Shown here: in pieces, positions 8,065 through 16,745 of the stretch
Position numbering within the stretch: the first letter of the stretch is position 1
How the letters are laid out: each line of letters starts with the position of its first letter
NCBI RefSeq assembly: GCF_029392315.1
Contig: NZ_CP113939.1
Span: 1,302,001-1,366,000 of the forward strand
Origin: Bifidobacterium sp. ESL0690
GTDB lineage: Bacteria > Actinomycetota > Actinomycetes > Actinomycetales > Bifidobacteriaceae
Direction of reading: 5' to 3'
DNA: 64,000 nucleotides
Made by a program: the position numbers and the translations under genes
The notes under the pieces: model-generated
The model's input: the letters and a program-made list of their open reading frames with translations, nothing else
Database searches by the model: none
Told to the model about the DNA's origin: nothing

Positions 8065-8742
8065 TCAATGTTGCATCGCTCTTTCAAGATGTTGGTTTTC
8101 GAGCTTTTGACGCATGCGTTCGGCGGCGATGTCGTCAATGGGCGAAACAGGCAACGCGGAAACGGAGGAATCACCGGGCGTGATGTCGACGTGTTTTTCC
8201 TGCTCAAGCTGGGCCTCGACCTGATGCCACAACTTCCCCACAGAGACTCCGAAAACCGCAGTGCCTTCGTCAATCAGCTTCAGCACCTCGTCGCCGTTCT
8301 CGCATTCCTTGACATCCTGGCCGTCACAGATGATGGTCATATGTTCAAGCTCAGCGGTGCGATGACGAGAAAGAAAACCGATGGCAGAGGTGACGTTCTG
8401 CAGATTGACGCCAATGTCCAGCAGCTTCTTTGACACGGCAAGAATCAGGACATCCTTGAACGAATACAGCCTTCTGGAACCTGAGCCGTGTGAAGTAGCA
8501 ATGGAAGGGACCAAGATTCGTTTACTGGCCCAGTAATCAAGCTGGCGGTAGGTGATACCAGCAACCTTGGAAGCCACCGTTCCGCGGTATCCCCGGGTAT
8601 CCGCCTCATCGCTCGATTCGGAGAACAACTCCCCCTGCACCAGGTCGGCAGAGTTTCCGCCTTTGGCTTTCGAAGTTTTGCCCAGAGAAGAAGAACGAGA
8701 GGGCGCCCTGGCAATCGTTGTTACTTTATTACCGGTTTTCAA
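8065..8742 (-). CDS. ftsR: MerR-family regulator, FtsR-like
   Basis: A 225-residue protein with a MerR helix-turn-helix (GITYRQLDYWASKRILVPS, residues 62-80) followed by SRRLYSFKDVL (89-99). The tail does not look like a metal- or drug-sensing domain. The TTG at 8742 is the likely start because GGAG lies six bases upstream and no better start follows. It sits directly after garA, as Rv1828 does in mycobacteria and FtsR does next to odhI in Corynebacterium, where it controls ftsZ expression. That role here is inferred from family and order. Confidence 0.85.
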   Translation of the reverse strand: MKTGNKVTTIARAPSRSSSLGKTSKAKGGNSADLVQGELFSESSDEADTRGYRGTVASKVAGITYRQLDYWASKRILVPSIATSHGSGSRRLYSFKDVLILAVSKKLLDIGVNLQNVTSAIGFLSRHRTAELEHMTIICDGQDVKECENGDEVLKLIDEGTAVFGVSVGKLWHQVEAQLEQEKHVDITPGDSSVSALPVSPIDDIAAERMRQKLENQHLERAMQH

Positions 8743-8787
8743 GACGTTCTCCTTTCTTCTGGCAAATTCAAGCTCAGCGGAAAACTC

Positions 8788-9228
8788 TCACTGAGCAACC
8801 ACAGCAGATGGCGAGAAGAACACCAAGCGGAACTTCCCGATCATAATCTCGTCACCGTTGTGCAGCGTCGCACGGTCGACACGTTGGCGGTTGACGTACG
8901 TTCCGTTGAGGCTCCCGGAGTCGTCGACCTCGAAGGTGTTGCCGCTACGGCGGAAGACCGCGTGCGCACGCGAAACCGTGGAATCGTCCAGAAGGATGTC
9001 GGCGTGCGGGTCGCGTCCGACGCTCACTTCATCCTCGTCGAGGAGATATCGGGAACCGGACACCGCTCCCCTGGTCGAAATCAGCAATGCCGAACCCGGC
9101 GACAATTTGGTGATGGTGTCCAGATCATCCTGGGTCAGAGGACGGTCGCCCGTAGAGGTGACCGGAATATTGACAGCGGGCATGCCGATGATGGTCGTTT
9201 CGCCCGCACTTGGAATCGGATTAGTCAT
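8788..9228 (-). CDS. garA: FHA-domain signalling protein GarA/OdhI
   Basis: A 146-residue protein. The FHA domain spans about residues 65-140 with the phosphothreonine-binding signature Gly71-Arg72, Ser86, Arg87, His89 and Asn108. The N-terminal tail keeps Glu10-Thr11-Thr12, corresponding to the ETT that PknB/PknG-type kinases phosphorylate in GarA and OdhI, although the flanking residues differ (ETTIIGM). In mycobacteria and corynebacteria GarA/OdhI controls 2-oxoglutarate dehydrogenase and glutamate metabolism. It is four bases from the preceding DUF881 gene, so it is in the same operon. Confidence 0.9.
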   Translation of the reverse strand: MTNPIPSAGETTIIGMPAVNIPVTSTGDRPLTQDDLDTITKLSPGSALLISTRGAVSGSRYLLDEDEVSVGRDPHADILLDDSTVSRAHAVFRRSGNTFEVDDSGSLNGTYVNRQRVDRATLHNGDEIMIGKFRLVFFSPSAVVAQ

Positions 9229-9232
9229 GTCT

Positions 9233-10048
9233 TCATTCTACCGTTTTTGCATACTGATATTGCCCGACGTCGCGTGTCTCGCTGATATCTACACTTTCGC
9301 TTGGGGTGACGGTGACATCGGCGCCGAATTTCACTTTGAATCTCGAGCCCACTCCCCCGGCGATATTGACGGCGTTCTGTAGGTTCTGCGGGTCGCCGAT
9401 GGCTTTGACCTTGTACGGGGTCTTCAATGCCTCTCCGTCGCATTCCAGACCTTTTTTGGTGTCCGAAATGTAGGTCGAAGTCACCACACGCACGTTGTCA
9501 AGCGCCATGACCTCGACACCGGCATTGCGCAGTTCCTCGAGCAGCTGGAACATCGTGGCGGCATCGATGCGTTCCTTGCTGCCTTGAGAGATCGTTATGA
9601 TGACGCCTTTGCCTTCGGCGGGCAGACGGCCGGAGAGGATACCGCTGGTGTCCTCGTTCTCCTTGGCAATGCGCTGAGCCTCCTGCTGCTTGTTTGCGGA
9701 AGCTTTCAACGAGTTGAGCTGGCCGGTGAGCTCGGTTTTGCGTTGCTGCAGGTTCTGGACTTGGGTGCTGGTCTCGCTGATGAGCCTGGTCAGTTCTTCC
9801 TCGCTCATCGTCTCGTAGCTGGAGGTTTTGTTGTTGAGCTGGATGGCGTAGCCGAAACCCAGCAGCGCACACAGAAGGACGATTAACAGGCTGGTCATCA
9901 GTCTGGTGACGATGCCGCCGCCTATTTGTCGTATAGGTTTTTTGCGCACGATCGGGAACGAGCCGGTGTCGGTACGGTCATTTTCCCGGTCTTGGGCATG
10001 CTGAATATGCATGCTGTTGAGGATGTTTCGTTTCTTGATACCTGCCAT
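9233..10048 (-). CDS. DUF881 membrane protein (Rv1825-like)
   Basis: A 271-residue protein with a short cytoplasmic N-terminus, one membrane helix at about residues 47-68 (VTRLMTSLLIVLLCALLGFGYAI), a coiled-coil-like stretch (about 75-115) and an extracytoplasmic DUF881 domain. That domain contains VIITISQGS and the LEELRNAGVEVMALDNVRVVTSTYI core. Six bases separate it from the small basic protein gene and four from garA. DUF881 proteins flank the small basic protein in many actinobacteria and are linked to the cell envelope, without a proven biochemical role that I know of. Confidence 0.85.
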   Translation of the reverse strand: MAGIKKRNILNSMHIQHAQDRENDRTDTGSFPIVRKKPIRQIGGGIVTRLMTSLLIVLLCALLGFGYAIQLNNKTSSYETMSEEELTRLISETSTQVQNLQQRKTELTGQLNSLKASANKQQEAQRIAKENEDTSGILSGRLPAEGKGVIITISQGSKERIDAATMFQLLEELRNAGVEVMALDNVRVVTSTYISDTKKGLECDGEALKTPYKVKAIGDPQNLQNAVNIAGGVGSRFKVKFGADVTVTPSESVDISETRDVGQYQYAKTVE

Positions 10049-10054
10049 CGTCGA

Positions 10055-10387
10055 TCAGCCCTTGAAAATGAAGCGACGGATGGCGGAGACGTTGGAGAAT
10101 ATTCGTATGCCGAGCACGACGATGACGGCGGTCTGCAGCTGGGAGCCGACGCCGAGCTGGTTGCCGAGCAGTACGAGCAGCGTTGCGGTCAAAACGTTGG
10201 AAATGAAGGAAATGACGAATACCTTGTCGGAGAAGGAACGTTCGAAATAGGCCCTTGCGGCACCCAAAAGCGCATCGAGAGCCGCAACGACCATAATCGG
10301 CAGATACGGTTGCAGGACTATAGGGATATCCGGCTTCACGAAGATGCCGATGATGACCCCGACAATCAGACCGAGCACTGCTGCCAT
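10055..10387 (-). CDS. sbp: Small basic protein, DUF1290 family
   Basis: A 110-residue membrane protein with three or four hydrophobic helices. The family core is seen in PYLPIMVVAALDALLGAARAYFE. Two adjacent ATG codons follow AAGGAG. The second (10387) has the better spacing of six bases and overlaps the upstream stop as TGATG, which suggests translational coupling. Homologues (sbp) sit between two DUF881 genes from mycobacteria to Bacillus division clusters. The exact function is unknown. Confidence 0.9.
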   Translation of the reverse strand: MAAVLGLIVGVIIGIFVKPDIPIVLQPYLPIMVVAALDALLGAARAYFERSFSDKVFVISFISNVLTATLLVLLGNQLGVGSQLQTAVIVVLGIRIFSNVSAIRRFIFKG

Positions 10388-11364
10388 CATTTGCTCCTTT
10401 TTGCTTCGGTTACGTTGGTGGTTTCCGCCGCCGGCAGTTTCAATGAATAGGATCGCGATATCTGAGGATTGATACCGGCCGCGTTAAGCGTACGGTACAG
10501 GTCAGGCTGCGATTTGCTGTTCATTGCCTCTGACAGGTCTTTTGCATCACCTATCGCTTCTATCTTATAGGGACTCGTTACCTGATTCACCCCTATGAGA
10601 ATCGTTTGGCCTGCGGTTCGCACCGATGTCGAGACACCGATACGGTATCCGTTGATGGCAATCGCCTCGGCACCCGCTTTCCAAAGCAGATTGACGATGC
10701 CCTGAAGGTCCGCATCAGTGACCACACGGATATGGCTCGTGCTGTTTTCCCTGGGTGTGGCACCGTTGGCCGCTCCGGAAGCCACTGGATCGGCCAAAGT
10801 AAAGACGATTCCAGGACCTTTGACAGCCAGTGTACCGTTTACCATTTCGTCTTGGCTCAGTGTGGAATCCGGGCCGGCATTGGGCATGGAATCCGCCTGT
10901 TTGACGACTTTGGCATGCAGGTCCGTGACCTCGGTGGTGATTTTCTTGAGGCTCGCGTTCTGCTGTTCCAGCTCCGAAATAAGGCTTGCGCGTACCTGCT
11001 TTCGCGGGTCGGTATTGAGCTGACGGACGAAAACGCTGCCGACGAAACCCACCGCGATGCAGATGATGAAGACGATGATGCGGGTGAACCAGATAGAAAA
11101 TGCCGAGCGTGGTTTCTGCTGGGTCAGCCTGGCATCGGAAAACAGCGGATCGAGCGGTCGGTTGGTCAGATCGTCGATGAGCCGAAGGCTGTCATCGTCG
11201 ACTTTGCGTCGGTGCCGGGAAGAAAGCGCGGCCGTATCATCTGCGTCGACGACATGCCAAGAGCCAACATTTTGGACGGCTTTGGAGAACACCGCGCGGC
11301 GTTTGCTCGGCTGTTCGTCGATTTCAACGGGAAATGAAGCGGGTGCTCGTTCCGGTTTTGTCAT
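10387..11364 (-). CDS. DUF881 membrane protein (Rv1823-like)
   Basis: A 325-residue protein with a polar N-terminal cytosolic region of about 90 residues, a membrane helix at about residues 91-114 (IWFTRIIVFIICIAVGFVGSVF), a helical linker and a DUF881 domain. The domain includes GPGIVFTLADP and LWKAGAEAIAINGYRIG. It overlaps pgsA by four bases (ATGA) and the small basic protein start by one. It is the second DUF881 copy and differs from the first mainly in its long charged N-terminus. Confidence 0.85.
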   Translation of the reverse strand: MTKPERAPASFPVEIDEQPSKRRAVFSKAVQNVGSWHVVDADDTAALSSRHRRKVDDDSLRLIDDLTNRPLDPLFSDARLTQQKPRSAFSIWFTRIIVFIICIAVGFVGSVFVRQLNTDPRKQVRASLISELEQQNASLKKITTEVTDLHAKVVKQADSMPNAGPDSTLSQDEMVNGTLAVKGPGIVFTLADPVASGAANGATPRENSTSHIRVVTDADLQGIVNLLWKAGAEAIAINGYRIGVSTSVRTAGQTILIGVNQVTSPYKIEAIGDAKDLSEAMNSKSQPDLYRTLNAAGINPQISRSYSLKLPAAETTNVTEAKRSK

Positions 11365-11972
11365 TTATTGCCTGAATCGTGACGAACCAGTGTAATACCT
11401 TGACGGATATAGATATATCCCGCCAACCAATAAAGAACAATACCCCAGATGCCAGCGGCCAGAGCGGCCAAATGGATGATCTGCGTAAACGTATTGTTCC
11501 ATAAATCCGCGAAAATCAGCGCGGCGATGGAGATCATCAGCAACGCGGTGCCGGCTTTGCCGACGAAATGCACCGGCAGAGGCCCGTAGTCATGCTGGGC
11601 AAGGACAACAATCAGTATCAGCAGTATCAGGTCGCGAAGCCCCACGATGAACAACATCCACCACGGAATGATACCGGCCCAGCCGAGAGCCAGGATGCTG
11701 CAGAATATCAGCAGCCTGTCGGCCACCGGGTCGAGAATCTGACCGATTTTGCTGACCTGGTTCCACTTGCGGGCGATGATTCCGTCCAAACCGTCACTGG
11801 CCGCCGAAACCGCGAGCACGATGAGTGCTGCGACCATCTTATGCTGTGCCGTAAGCCATGAGATGAAGGGTATCGAGACGATGCGCAGAATACTGATGAG
11901 ATTCGGCACAGTGAAGTAGATATCACGCGCGTCCGGACTGTAACGGTTGTTGGAATTGATTGGAAGTTTCAT
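11361..11972 (-). CDS. pgsA: CDP-alcohol phosphatidyltransferase, PgsA family
   Basis: A 203-residue polytopic membrane protein with the complete CDP-alcohol phosphotransferase signature: Asp60, Asp63-Gly64, Ala67-Arg68, Gly77, Asp81 and Asp85. These residues bind the divalent metals and CDP-diacylglycerol. Family members make phosphatidylglycerophosphate or cardiolipin. In mycobacteria the homologue at this position is pgsA2, so the alcohol substrate is not certain. It begins 10 bases after hisG and leads the pgsA-DUF881-sbp-DUF881-garA-ftsR run. Confidence 0.85.
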   Translation of the reverse strand: MKLPINSNNRYSPDARDIYFTVPNLISILRIVSIPFISWLTAQHKMVAALIVLAVSAASDGLDGIIARKWNQVSKIGQILDPVADRLLIFCSILALGWAGIIPWWMLFIVGLRDLILLILIVVLAQHDYGPLPVHFVGKAGTALLMISIAALIFADLWNNTFTQIIHLAALAAGIWGIVLYWLAGYIYIRQGITLVRHDSGNK

Positions 11973-11982
11973 AAAAACGGGT

Positions 11983-12834
11983 TCAGATTCTTGAAGCTTG
12001 CAAAGCGGTGACGATGATGGCTCGTGCGCCGACGTCGTAGAGTTGGTCCATCGTCTGATTCACCTTCTCGCGTTCCACCATGGCGCGGACAGCGCACCAT
12101 TGCTGGTCGTGAAGCGGTGAGATGGTGGGGCTTTCCAGCCCCGGGGTGAGGGCTGCGGCAGCGCCGACCTTGCTGACGGGCACATCATAGTCCATCATCA
12201 CATATCGTCGGGCGGTCAGCACGCCTTCAAGACGTCGCTTGAAGATCTGCAGCTGCTTGTCGTGCTCAGAGACATGGGGGGAACGGATGAGAATGGCTTC
12301 CGAATGTAGAATCGGGTCGCCGAAGATACGCAAACCTGCGTTGCGCAGCGTGGTACCGGTGGAGACGACATCGGCGATGAGATCGGCGACACCGAGCTGA
12401 ACGGAGGACTCGACGGCACCATCAAGGTGGGTGATGTCGGCATGCAGGCCATGCTCGGTCAAATAATCCCGAACGAGCTTGTCGAACGAGCTGGCGATGC
12501 GCTTGCCATCAACGTCTTCGAGCTTGGTGATGGACGAATCCTTGGGGGCAGCGAAACGGAAGGTCGACGCTCCGAAACCAAGCGGAAGATCTTCGGTGGC
12601 TTCGGTGTCGGTGTTGAGCAGCATATCGCGACCCGTAATACCGATATCGATGGCGCCTTGGCCTACGTAAATGGCGATATCAAGAGGACGGAGGTAGAAA
12701 AGCTCGACCTGGTTGTCTTCGTCCTGGACCACCAATTGACGTGGTTGGGTGCGCAGTTGGTATCCGGCTTCCTTCAGCAGGCTCCACGCGGGTTCAGAAA
12801 GCATGCCCTTGTTGGGTACCGCGATTCTCAGCAT
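11983..12834 (-). CDS. hisG: ATP phosphoribosyltransferase
   Basis: A 283-residue long-form HisG that carries out the first step of histidine synthesis, joining ATP and PRPP. Visible parts are the N-terminal [14 protein letters not shown], the GITGRDML region, the phosphate-binding [18 protein letters not shown] segment and the C-terminal regulatory domain that binds histidine in the long form. It lies 66 bases downstream of hisE. An AGGAAAGG-like purine tract precedes the ATG. Confidence 0.95.
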   Translation of the reverse strand: MLRIAVPNKGMLSEPAWSLLKEAGYQLRTQPRQLVVQDEDNQVELFYLRPLDIAIYVGQGAIDIGITGRDMLLNTDTEATEDLPLGFGASTFRFAAPKDSSITKLEDVDGKRIASSFDKLVRDYLTEHGLHADITHLDGAVESSVQLGVADLIADVVSTGTTLRNAGLRIFGDPILHSEAILIRSPHVSEHDKQLQIFKRRLEGVLTARRYVMMDYDVPVSKVGAAAALTPGLESPTISPLHDQQWCAVRAMVEREKVNQTMDQLYDVGARAIIVTALQASRI

Positions 12835-12900
12835 TCCTTTCCTCCTTCACTGCTCTTTCTCATTGCTGATCCGATGCGTCAAACGTCATCGGTTACGTTT

Positions 12901-13164
12901 CTACAGGTTCTTATACAGGTCTTCGAGACTGATACCGTGCTTGATCATCATTACCTGAATATGGTAGATGAGCTGGCTCATTTCCTCGGCGGTGCGGTCC
13001 GCGCCTTCGTATTCGGCGGCGATCCAAGTCTCACCCGCCTCTTCATTGATCTTCTTGCCAATGAAATGCGTACCCTTATCGAGCTCGTCGACCGTTTTGG
13101 AACCCACCGGACGGGTTTCGGCCTTTTCACTGAGTTCTTTGAACAGTGATTCGAATGTCTTCAT
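12901..13164 (-). CDS. hisE: Phosphoribosyl-ATP pyrophosphatase
   Basis: An 87-residue MazG-like protein that removes pyrophosphate from phosphoribosyl-ATP, the second step of histidine synthesis. The family pattern [18 protein letters not shown] and the [16 protein letters not shown] helix are complete. It is separate from hisI here, as is usual in actinobacteria, and directly precedes hisG. Confidence 0.95.
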   Translation of the reverse strand: MKTFESLFKELSEKAETRPVGSKTVDELDKGTHFIGKKINEEAGETWIAAEYEGADRTAEEMSQLIYHIQVMMIKHGISLEDLYKNL

Positions 13165-13218
13165 CGTTTTCTCTCCATTGTTTTCCGCACTCTGTAGTGT
13201 GACGGCGTAAGTAATATG

Positions 13219-13884
13219 TCAGGCCTGATACGCGGCTTCCGCCTTGGCACGAATGTCGTCGATCGCCTTGGCACGGTCATCTGCCCCGTAGACGGCAGAA
13301 CCCGCGACAAGCACATCGGCACCAGCCTTGGCCACGATGTCGGCCGTCTTGGGACTCACGCCGCCGTCGACCTGGATATGTGTGTTGAGGCCACGACGGG
13401 TGATTTCGTCGCGCAGGCGGCGAACCTTGGCCATCTGATTGTCGAGGAACTTCTGGCCACCGAATCCGGGCTCGACTGTCATGATCAGAATCATGTCGAA
13501 CTCTTCGAGGATATCGAAAATCGGCTCGACCGGTTCCGCGGGACGCACAGCGAAGCACGCTTTGCAGCCCATTTCATGCAGCTGGCGCGCCAGACGCACC
13601 GGGGCGTGAACGGCACCCATATGGAAGCTCACTGACGAGGCTCCGAGCTTCGCGTATTCAGGAGCCCAGCGATCGGGATCGTCAATCATCAGATGCACGT
13701 CGACAGGCAGATCGGTCACCTCGCAGATGCGCTTGACTACAGGTTCGCCGAGGGTGAGATTCGGCACGAAATGATGGTCCATCACATCAACGTGAACCAA
13801 ATCGGCATGGTCGATGGCTTTGAGGTCACGTTCAAGATTGCAGAAATCCGCGGAAAGAATGCTTGGTGCGATTTGAATGGTCAT
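13219..13884 (-). CDS. rpe: Ribulose-phosphate 3-epimerase
   Basis: A 221-residue TIM-barrel enzyme that interconverts ribulose 5-phosphate and xylulose 5-phosphate. In bifidobacteria this feeds the phosphoketolase bifid shunt. Visible signatures are APSILSADFCNLERD at the N-terminus, HVDVMDHHFVPNLT with the metal-binding His and Asp, LMIDDPDRW, VEPGFGGQKF and QVDGGVSPKT at the phosphate site. It lies 54 bases before hisE. Confidence 0.95.
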   Translation of the reverse strand: MTIQIAPSILSADFCNLERDLKAIDHADLVHVDVMDHHFVPNLTLGEPVVKRICEVTDLPVDVHLMIDDPDRWAPEYAKLGASSVSFHMGAVHAPVRLARQLHEMGCKACFAVRPAEPVEPIFDILEEFDMILIMTVEPGFGGQKFLDNQMAKVRRLRDEITRRGLNTHIQVDGGVSPKTADIVAKAGADVLVAGSAVYGADDRAKAIDDIRAKAEAAYQA

Positions 13885-14020
13885 AATTGTATATCCTATG
13901 CTGTGCGAACGACTTGAAAACGGCTTGTAACAAAGCCTGAGAGAATTTTAGCCGTGTTTTTAGACATCAAAATTTTAGATGTCCTAATATCGCTTTGTAT
14001 TATCGAAGGCTTTCTTGGGG

Positions 14021-15019
14021 CTACTGCTTTTCGGCTTTGTTCTTGGCTTTTTCGGCATCGGCCTCAGCCTGTTCCTCGACTTCCGTCAAGGTGCGCAGAC
14101 GCTCGGAAAGGCTTATGGTGGAACTTCCGAGCTTTTGCACGACGACGAACGCCACCACACCCAGTATGAAAACGATTATGGAGACCCAGACGTTGACGCG
14201 TACGCCGAGGATTTCATGTGCGAAATCGATGCGCAGCGCTTCGATCCAGGTGCGACCGGCGGTGTACCACATCACATAAACGGTGAACAGGCTTCCGGCC
14301 TTGAGTCGATTCATGGCCTTGTGGCCGATCCAGATGATGAGTGCCGCGCCGATGAGATTCCAGATCATTTCGTAGAGGAATGTTGGCTGAAAAAGGGTTC
14401 CGGTCGGGCAGGTCTCGCCGTCGTAGCACTGTTCGCCGTGGCCGATGGCGGAGCCGGTCATGTTGAGTTTCAACCCCCACGGAAGGGTTGTCGGGGCGCC
14501 GTAAAGTTCCTGATTGAACCAGTTGCCAAGTCTTCCCACTGCCTGGGCCACCAAGAGCCCCGGAGCCACGGCATCGGCAAGCAGAGCCATCGGATAATGC
14601 TTATGACGGCACCAGGCCCAGGCGGCCAGCGCACCGAAGAGCACGCCGCCCCAAATGCCGAGGCCGCCGTTCCAGATGCGCAGTATCTCCATCGGATTGC
14701 CGTTCGGACCGAAAAAGCGTTCCGGCGTGGTCACCACGTGGTACAGACGTGCGCCGATGATGCCGGCAGGTACCGCGCACAACGCGATGTCAAGTATCTG
14801 GTCGAAGTTGCCGCCGAGTTTCTTCCAGCGTTTCTCGGTGATCCAAACGGCGAAAACGATGCCGAGAAGAATGCACAGCGCGTAAAAGCGAATCGGAATC
14901 GGACCGATTGACCAGTTGCCGATTTTGAGCTGCGGAATGACGATCTTCGAAATACTCGGAGATGGGATATAAGCCAAGCTGCGTCCTGCAAACACGTTCG
15001 ATGTCAATCCTTGTATCAT
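14021..15019 (-). CDS. lgt: Prolipoprotein diacylglyceryl transferase
   Basis: A 332-residue membrane enzyme that transfers diacylglycerol from phosphatidylglycerol to the lipobox cysteine of prolipoproteins. It shows seven hydrophobic helices, the conserved GRLGNWFNQELYG motif, the RLYHV segment with the catalytic-region His, and IWNGGLGIWGG. The C-terminus has a charged extension (KAKNKAEKQ). Two lipoproteins that would be substrates are encoded in this window (38014 and 55256). Confidence 0.95.
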   Translation of the reverse strand: MIQGLTSNVFAGRSLAYIPSPSISKIVIPQLKIGNWSIGPIPIRFYALCILLGIVFAVWITEKRWKKLGGNFDQILDIALCAVPAGIIGARLYHVVTTPERFFGPNGNPMEILRIWNGGLGIWGGVLFGALAAWAWCRHKHYPMALLADAVAPGLLVAQAVGRLGNWFNQELYGAPTTLPWGLKLNMTGSAIGHGEQCYDGETCPTGTLFQPTFLYEMIWNLIGAALIIWIGHKAMNRLKAGSLFTVYVMWYTAGRTWIEALRIDFAHEILGVRVNVWVSIIVFILGVVAFVVVQKLGSSTISLSERLRTLTEVEEQAEADAEKAKNKAEKQ

Positions 15020-15235
15020 GGCCCCTCAAAGCAACTTTTGCCGATATTGTCTCTGCTGGCCATCATACCCGAGGCCATAACCGCTTTGATTGACTGATTT
15101 TGGTGTTTAATCAAAACGAAAGCGGAAACTCTAAGATGGGTTGAGGCGGGAAATCATACCGATAAAGTTCATACCTTGTGACTGTATGACATTGGGGGAA
15201 ACAGGTTTCCGGCTTGCCGATGGGATTGAGCCGAT

Positions 15236-15697
15236 TCAGCGGCAGACATCGTAGACCGCGTCTTCAGGTTTGCGCTGACCGACCACCACAGGAATTTCCC
15301 CGCCTTCATCGAAACAGGAACGTGCACCGGTATGGCAGGCCGCACCGACCTGGTCGACTTCGACCAGCAACGCGTCGCCGTCGCAGTCGAATGACAGGCT
15401 TTTGACATACTGCACGTGGCCTGAGGTGTCGCCTTTTCTCCAATATTCCTGACGGGAACGCGACCAGAACGAGACCCGGCCGGTGGTCAACGTGCGGCGC
15501 AACGCCTCGTCGTTCATATAACCGACCATCAGCACCTGTTTGGAGTCATATTGCTGGATGACCGCTGCCACGAGCCCTTTGTCGTCGCGCTTCAGCCGCG
15601 CCGCGAGACGGGGATCCAATGTGTTGCTGTTGTCATAATTGATATCGTGGTTGTTCAATTTTCCTTCAGTCTTCCTTGGTTTCTCTCGGTGTTTCAA
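15236..15697 (-). CDS. hisI: Phosphoribosyl-AMP cyclohydrolase
   Basis: This zinc/magnesium enzyme opens the adenine ring of phosphoribosyl-AMP in histidine synthesis. Visible motifs are [28 protein letters not shown], the metal-binding [13 protein letters not shown] and the cysteine pair in [10 protein letters not shown]. The start is uncertain: the TTG at 15697 has AGGAG 12 bases upstream, while an internal TTG at 15658 has GAAGGA only three bases away. The first about 25 residues look non-conserved. It follows hisF by 76 bases. Confidence 0.9.
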   Translation of the reverse strand: MKHREKPRKTEGKLNNHDINYDNSNTLDPRLAARLKRDDKGLVAAVIQQYDSKQVLMVGYMNDEALRRTLTTGRVSFWSRSRQEYWRKGDTSGHVQYVKSLSFDCDGDALLVEVDQVGAACHTGARSCFDEGGEIPVVVGQRKPEDAVYDVCR

Positions 15698-15773
15698 GCT
15701 ACGCCCGCGCTCCTTTGGACGGGTTTCGAGCGTAACCGTTTACTTGTTCAATTATGTTATGTTTCAGCGGGTC

Positions 15774-16562
15774 TCAACGGACCATCGCCGGCTCGCGCAC
15801 CGTGATGCCGTGTTCTTTCATCGTCTGTTTGACTTGGGCGATGGTCATCTTGCCGTAGTGGAACACCGAGGCCGCGAGCACCGCATCCGCACCGGCTTCG
15901 ACAGCAGGCGGAAAATCTTCGAGTTTGCCCGCGCCGCCGCTGGCGATCAACGGAATGTTGACCACCTTGCGCATGGCCTTGAGCATTTCTATGTCGAAGC
16001 CATCTCCGGTACCGTCGGCGTCCATCGAATTGAGCAGGATTTCGCCGACGCCGAGTTCCTGGGCCCGTTGCGCCCACCACAGGGCGTCGATGCCGGTGGA
16101 ATGTCGGCCACCCATCGTGGTGACCTCGAAGCCGGACTTGGTGTGCTGCTCCCCTTTTTCGCGCCGGGCATCCACGGAAAGCACCAATACCTGATTGCCG
16201 AAACGCTCGGCAACTTGGCTGATGAGCTCGGGGTTGTTGATCGCTGCCGTGTTGACGCTGACCTTGTCGGCGCCGCTGCGCAGCAGGGCATCCACGTCGC
16301 CGACGGTACGTACTCCCCCACCGACGGTCAGCGGAATGAAAATCTGTCCGGCCGTTCGGGTGACCACATCCATCATGGTCTGCCGATGGCTGCTGGAAGC
16401 GGTGACGTCAAGGAAAGTGAGCTCATCTGCACCTTCGTCATAATAACGCGCGGCAAGCTCCACCGGGTCGCCGGCATCGCGCAGATTCTCGAAATGAACG
16501 CCTTTGACCACGCGTCCGTCGTCCACATCCAGGCATGGAATCACTCGTACCGCCAATGACAT
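15774..16562 (-). CDS. hisF: Imidazole glycerol phosphate synthase, cyclase subunit
   Basis: A 262-residue TIM barrel that uses ammonia from HisH to close the imidazole ring. Visible are [15 protein letters not shown] at the N-terminus with the catalytic Asp, [10 protein letters not shown] and [13 protein letters not shown] at the phosphate sites, and the second catalytic Asp region SMDADGTG. I chose the ATG at 16562 because TAGGAG lies seven bases upstream. An in-frame TTG 18 bases earlier would overlap that site. hisH is not in this window. Confidence 0.95.
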   Translation of the reverse strand: MSLAVRVIPCLDVDDGRVVKGVHFENLRDAGDPVELAARYYDEGADELTFLDVTASSSHRQTMMDVVTRTAGQIFIPLTVGGGVRTVGDVDALLRSGADKVSVNTAAINNPELISQVAERFGNQVLVLSVDARREKGEQHTKSGFEVTTMGGRHSTGIDALWWAQRAQELGVGEILLNSMDADGTGDGFDIEMLKAMRKVVNIPLIASGGAGKLEDFPPAVEAGADAVLAASVFHYGKMTIAQVKQTMKEHGITVREPAMVR

Positions 16563-16745
16563 AAAGCCACTCCTACTCAACCGTCAAATACCTGACTCAA
16601 GACTAATTCATCATCCGGAATTGAGAACGTGCCATCTCAAAACGACAATTTATTGATGGCAATCACAGACACATCCAATGGGCAGTTGTTGGCGATTTTC
16701 GGATAGGCAAAATCCGGGTTGCTTCTAAAATTTGTTGTGCATAAC

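Noticed and set aside
16621..16640. TTGAGA/TCTCAA hairpin after rlmN as a terminator
   Set aside because: Only six base pairs and no T-tract; too weak to call.
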